A DNA stretch of 64,000 nucleotides from Poa pratensis. Its lineage: Eukaryota > Streptophyta > Magnoliopsida > Poales > Poaceae. The notes under the pieces were generated by a model, which was given only the letters and a program-made list of their open reading frames with translations, was not told the DNA's origin and did no database searches. The stretch spans positions 42,589,136 to 42,653,135 of the forward strand of contig CAMZMU010000020.1 of assembly GCA_947311845.1 (NCBI GenBank), read 5' to 3'. Below, piece after piece: positions 60,068 through 64,000 of the stretch. Numbering within the stretch: the first letter of the stretch is position 1; each line of letters opens with the position of its first letter. Made by a program: the position numbers and the translations under genes.

Positions 60068-61640
60068 TTGCCCTGCAACTTGATCGAACTGTAAACTTGA
60101 GAATCATTCTGATTACTCTCAATGTATGTTTCACTACTTCTAAATGTAAATTAACAATTTGTCAAATACCTAGAGCGCATTGGCAGACACCAGAAATTAG
60201 GAGGAGGTAGTGATTGGCGAATGATTTGAACTGGATTAATAGCGTGCATAGTTCTTGAAAGCATTGATCTGTTTTGATCACGCCCGCGACCCAATTCTTT
60301 GATTGTGAGGATATTTCTTGAAAGCACCTGCACGGGCTAGCGATTTCAGAAATATAAATAGGAAGTATTAAAAAATATATACGTGGGAAACAAATGAGGA
60401 TTATGATTATAGAAAATGATTTACCTAGCACTCTAGCAGGTTAGTGACAGAAGTTTCCAAATATTGCCCACTTTTCATGATATCCTGGAATCACTCAAAC
60501 AATAGTCAAAGTCTGGAGTGACAGGGCACATATATAATCTAGCATACCACATATTCAGCACAATTCGATATGAAAAAAAGAGAGGGTATAGGAATTTATG
60601 CAATACAATGACATATACCATATTTTTATTTCATCCTTGAGATTACAAATGTGGGTGTTAGATCCTTCATCCGAAATTACAACACCTTGTTTTTAGATAT
60701 AGGATAACACATATATGATTAGCTTGTTTATATTTTTAAGAACATTGGTTGCTCAATATTGCACTATTTAGATTCAATAAGTAGACTTGTGGGGACCCCA
60801 TAATGCATGGGAGTTTTTGTAATGCTTATAAGTAGATGTTAATGATAAAGTGTTGAAGACTGAAAAATTGTTTGAGTATTTTTTTATTGTAAAAATCCAC
60901 ATGAGTAGCTTTATGACATGTAAGTTTCTATATGTTTAATATTAATCCCATGCCACTGTATCCTATGACACACCATATATATACATTTTTATTTTTAACA
61001 GATGCAAGTAGTTTCCGGAATAGAAACCTAGCTATATCCAAAATTTTGTTTGGTATGAATGAAATCAAAATCATTAACATTGAAAGAACTTCAAAAGATA
61101 AACTGAATAATTGATATATATTTGATACTAACCTGAAAACCGGATGGCCGTGCTGTCCTACGCTGTCTCTTAGAAAAATCACCTTGCATTGTGCAGGGAT
61201 TTTTAGGTTCAATATTTTCTGTACAGGATGATGAGTGACATGCACATATTAGTAGCATAATATATAGAAGGAGGATAAATGTACATCTTAGACAAACATT
61301 TATTCCGCCAGTTATCAGTGCCGGCTGTAACGACATATGTCGTACAAATATCAGCATCTCATAAATTTATAAATTTTAGTCTGTACCGTAGCTATTCTCA
61401 GTATCTGAGTCAAGAAAAAGAATAATCAAAATATACTTTAAAGGGAGAGTAATCAAAATCTGCTGTCCTAACCCGGACACCTAGAAACATCACCTTCATG
61501 GTCAAGCGATTCTTATGTTCAGTTTTTTCCTGTAAGCATGATCAGAGGCAGTGTAATAATTCGCTTAGACCACCGTACTATTCCTCCATCAGCCATCAGT
61601 CTTCCATTAATCCATCCCATTGATATAAACTAATCTGATA
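60068..61640. other. AT-rich intergenic DNA with a degenerate duplication
   Basis: No gene. CTGTCCTA...TAGAAA.ATCACCTT followed by a GTTCA..TTTTCTGTA-like block occurs near 61150-61230 and again, diverged, near 61465-61540, suggesting an old duplication of about 310 bp spacing. Confidence 0.35.
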
Positions 61641-61674
61641 CATGTACATGCATGTACATGCATGTACATGCATG
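61641..61674. repeat. 10 bp repeat ATGTACATGC
   Basis: Three head-to-tail copies of CATGTACATG. The unit is an alternating purine-pyrimidine, self-complementary sequence. Confidence 0.85.
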
Positions 61675-61780
61675 CGTGCTGGCGGACACCGAGACTGGCG
61701 TCCTGCTGCTGCTGCGTGCCATGTACGTCGACGTCAAACTTTAACTCAAGATGGTGAGTTGTTAAACGGCTGGCTGCAAA

Positions 61781-61987
61781 TCAAGAAAAAATAGCTAGAG
61801 GCATACATGGAACGGATCGATGGCCGGCCGTCCTTTCCTCATGTATATCCCAAGCCTGCATGGACAACAACAGACAGATTAGATTTGTGGTGCAATCTCG
61901 ATGCATAGCAGGGCGTAGAGACTGGAGATGGAACATGCGAGGATAAGGAAGAGGAAGAGCTGCGCTAGGGTTTCTCGACGGCGCCAT
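61781..61987 (-). CDS. short minus-strand ORF, possible 5' exon
   Basis: The ATG at 61987 opens 68 residues (MAPSRNPSAALPLPYPRMFH). The overlapping frame encodes a hydrophobic stretch LFLFLILACSISSLYALLC that looks like a signal peptide or membrane segment. A TTGTTGTCCATGCAG acceptor-like site lies near 61860 on the minus strand. The two readings cannot both be real and no homology is recognised. Confidence 0.2.
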   Translation of the reverse strand: MAPSRNPSAALPLPYPRMFHLQSLRPAMHRDCTTNLICLLLSMQAWDIHEERTAGHRSVPCMPLAIFS

Positions 61988-62974
61988 GGTCCCTTGGCTG
62001 GACGTGCGGCTGCGTAGTCTACAATGGCCGACGGTGATATTTCGATCCGGTAGCCAGCTGTATCAACGTGGGATAATAAGCCAGGACTCCTGCGGCACTT
62101 CCTCATATCGTACGGTTGAAATTAGGGAACAGGGATATCCGATGGACTACGTGCTTAGTTTTTCAGGATTAACGTGGAGTCTCCGTTGGTGCCTCCAATT
62201 AGTAAATATAAGATGTTTGCTAAAAATGATGATGTGAAAAATTAAATGGCTAAATAATTTATAATGTGAATAGCTTGCTTGTATGGATGAATATCATTAA
62301 AAAATATGGAATAACATAGATAAATGGATGTCCCAAATAGTGTATGATGTGGTGATAGACATGGATAAATGAATGGCTCAAGTAATGGAAGATGTGGACA
62401 CCTTGCATATTGAGATAGACTAATTTAATGGATGTTAGTGGGGTTTTGTCTGCCGAATACAAATAGATAGATAGACAGATTATAGACTTAACCACATAGT
62501 AGATATCAATCTGACGAATACAAATTCTCATATACTCAATGTAACATACAGACACCCAAAAAAATTCTCACTAAAACAATTGCAGTGAATTGATGGACTG
62601 GGCACAGCACGTGTGCCTTCCGTTCCCACAATTGCAGTGAAGGATGGCAAGAAGGAGCTCAGCTCGGATGAACAACTGAGAACCTCTTGACACTGTACAC
62701 ACATGATTCAGAATAAAAAATGTAAGTTTTTTGTGAATTCGAAATGATTTGTTGTTCTTGCAAGGATCGACACATAGCATACATGAACAACCCTAAATAT
62801 TAGTGGCCGATCTAAGAGTAATGTGAAACTCCATATTCATAGAAAAAATATCATATATATATGAGTTCTTTTAACACAAAACGTACACATGAAATTAGAC
62901 AAGCAGGTTGTAGTCTTGTAGATTAAAATATCCTCATTTTTTAAGGGTGCACCATGGCACTCATGGCACCCACA
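61988..62974. other. AT-rich intergenic DNA
   Basis: No gene. A short degenerate repeat (GATAAATGGATG / GATAAATGAATG, then a run ending GATGTGG) occurs at about 62319-62352 and 62362-62398. Confidence 0.35.
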
Positions 62975-63260
62975 CACTAGTACAAACTTGACTTTAAAAG
63001 ACGGACACTAGAGCCGGTTGGATTAAAAATAAAATACGCCGTCTGGGAAGAGCTACCTTTGACGGTCGTAATTTTTTGACAGTCTCTAATGTCATTTGAG
63101 ACGGTTCGTATTATCGCACATCTCTAATAGGATACACATCGAAGACGGTCAGCAAAGTTACCTGGCGTAGACATATTGCAGACGGCTTATAAAACAACGT
63201 GTCGCTAATTACATAACTTCTGAGACGGCCAGTAAAATAAATCGGCACTAACCTATATAT
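62975..63260 (+). mobile_element. CACTA-like transposon terminus with subterminal repeats
   Basis: CACTAGTACAAACTTGACTT at 62975 matches the CACTA-type terminal form. Within 280 bp the motif AGACGG recurs (about 62999, 63101, 63143, 63181 and 63230), with TGACGG and the inverse CCGTCT nearby, typical subterminal repeats bound by CACTA transposases. The opposite end was not found before the GC-rich ORF, so the element is truncated, very short or unpaired. Confidence 0.55.
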
Positions 63261-63470
63261 GCAAAAGTAATATGCATTCCAGATCTTAGTTCCGTACATG
63301 CGCTAAGAATATAGTTCTGTGCGCTAATTAACATACTAATTAAGTAGGTATTTATATATATACAAGCAGGTCAGCAAACTACTCTACTATATAAACAGAG
63401 CGCGCGTGCGCCCGCGCGGTGGTGCGCATGCATATGATCACCACTTGCGAGACGACGACGACCCAGCGTT
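63261..63470. other. 3' flank of WG-repeat ORF
   Basis: It lies downstream of the minus-strand stop and may be its 3' untranslated region. A plus-strand TATATAAACAG near 63388 is a TATA-like site that would serve a gene on the other strand. Confidence 0.3.
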
Positions 63471-64000
63471 CTAGCCACGGCCGGTACCCCAGCCACCATC
63501 GTCGGCGATCTTCGAGGAGCCACCGGTACCCCAGCCACCATCGTCGGCAATCTTCGAGGACTCTTGGAGGATCTTCGAGAACTCCACCCAGCCACCGGTA
63601 CCCCAACCAACCCAGCTACCCCAGGCACCACCGTCGGCGATCTTGGAGGACTCGCCACCCCAGCCGCCACCGGTCGTACCCCAGTGGGCACCACCTTCGA
63701 CGATTTTCGAGAACTCGCCACCCCAGCCATCACCGTCAACGATCTTCGAGGAGCGACTTCTACTCCAGCCACCGTGGACGTTCGTCGATGACCTGGCGCC
63801 ACCCCACCTGCCAGGGCCATCCTCGATGGAGCGGCCATCATTCTTCCCGCCGGCGGCGCCGTTCCACCCATCGTTCTCGTCCTCGTCGTCTGCAGCCTCT
63901 TTTTCGTCGATGTCGTCCTCGTTGTTGTACTCGTACCACGCGCGCCCCATGCATTTCAGCACCTTCTTCGCTTCCCCCGCGCGGAGGTGAGCCGTCCCCT
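63471..64000 (-). CDS. C-terminal part of a WG/GW-repeat protein, open to window edge
   Basis: The minus-strand frame enters at the window edge (…GEAKKVLKCMGRAWYEYNN). It passes a strongly acidic stretch (EDDIDEKEAADDEDEND) and then about 100 residues of Gly/Trp repeats such as DGDGWGGEFSKIV, GGGWGGESSKIADGG and DDGGWGTGGSSKIA, and stops at 63471-63473. I count eleven Trp in GW or WG context. Such C-terminal tails are the Argonaute-binding platforms of plant RNA-directed DNA methylation proteins (NRPE1, SPT5L/KTF1). Assignment to either is not possible here. The plus strand also has a Pro-rich open frame (63643-63990), so strand choice is an inference. Confidence 0.45.
   Translation of the reverse strand, partial: GTAHLRAGEAKKVLKCMGRAWYEYNNEDDIDEKEAADDEDENDGWNGAAGGKNDGRSIEDGPGRWGGARSSTNVHGGWSRSRSSKIVDGDGWGGEFSKIVEGGAHWGTTGGGWGGESSKIADGGAWGSWVGWGTGGWVEFSKILQESSKIADDGGWGTGGSSKIADDGGWGTGRG

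Noticed and set aside
63643..63990. Plus-strand Pro/Ser-rich ORF opposite the WG-repeat frame
   Set aside because: Kept only as an alternative. The minus frame has the acidic domain, ordered WG units and a natural stop, while the plus frame's composition is what the complement of such repeats would give.

Overview
The window is plant nuclear DNA, almost certainly from a Triticeae grass (wheat, Aegilops, barley or rye relative). This is inferred from the dense nested retrotransposons, Stowaway MITEs, grass-type plant transposase and gypsy families, and GC-rich coding remnants with short GT-AG introns. I found no rRNA, tRNA, CRISPR array or bacterial gene, and no intact host gene. The only candidate host coding sequence not visibly broken is a fragment at the right edge.

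Left part (1-9.1 kb): an antisense, multi-exon Ptta/En/Spm-type plant transposase gene (Transposase_24) carries a stop codon, an exon duplication and a solo LTR with perfect target-site duplications. It is followed by a Stowaway MITE, a broken DUF295/KIB-like gene and a four-copy tandem repeat that keeps reading frame.

Centre left (9.1-29.0 kb): one minus-oriented gypsy element with LTRs of about 4.2 kb is bounded by the duplication GAGGC. Its downstream LTR holds two further insertions. One is a 4.5 kb solo LTR of the same broad family in the opposite orientation, with its own duplication CAAAG. Its gag-pol is frameshifted. The end of pol, the polypurine tract and the first 40 bp of the downstream LTR are replaced by a scrambled filler junction. 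An unusual extra ORF lies between the upstream LTR and gag.

Centre (29.3-37.4 kb): a 5'-truncated Tat-type gypsy element has two RNase H regions, an integrase, a spliced antisense Transposase_28 gene and a 494 bp 3' LTR. It is followed by two tandem, paralogous, short coiled-coil genes (37.6-39.0 kb).

Right centre (39-54 kb): an unclassified repeat unit is rich in the motif GGAGTCGGC, with 40 bp and 117 bp tandem arrays and a strongly A-biased strand. It is split at the centre of a palindrome by a complete 8.26 kb gypsy element (42430-50689) that has both LTRs, a primer binding site, a polypurine tract and the duplication CCCTG.

Right part (54-64 kb): low-copy-looking DNA holds a decayed gene for a DUF760 (UV-B-induced At3g17800-like) protein, a 296 bp tandem duplication and a CACTA-like terminus. 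At the edge lies a minus-strand open frame for a tryptophan-glycine (WG/GW) repeat protein tail. Most entries are therefore layers of mobile DNA. Their order can be read from the nesting: the 8.26 kb element is younger than the unit it splits, and the opposite-facing solo LTR is younger than the 4.2 kb-LTR element.
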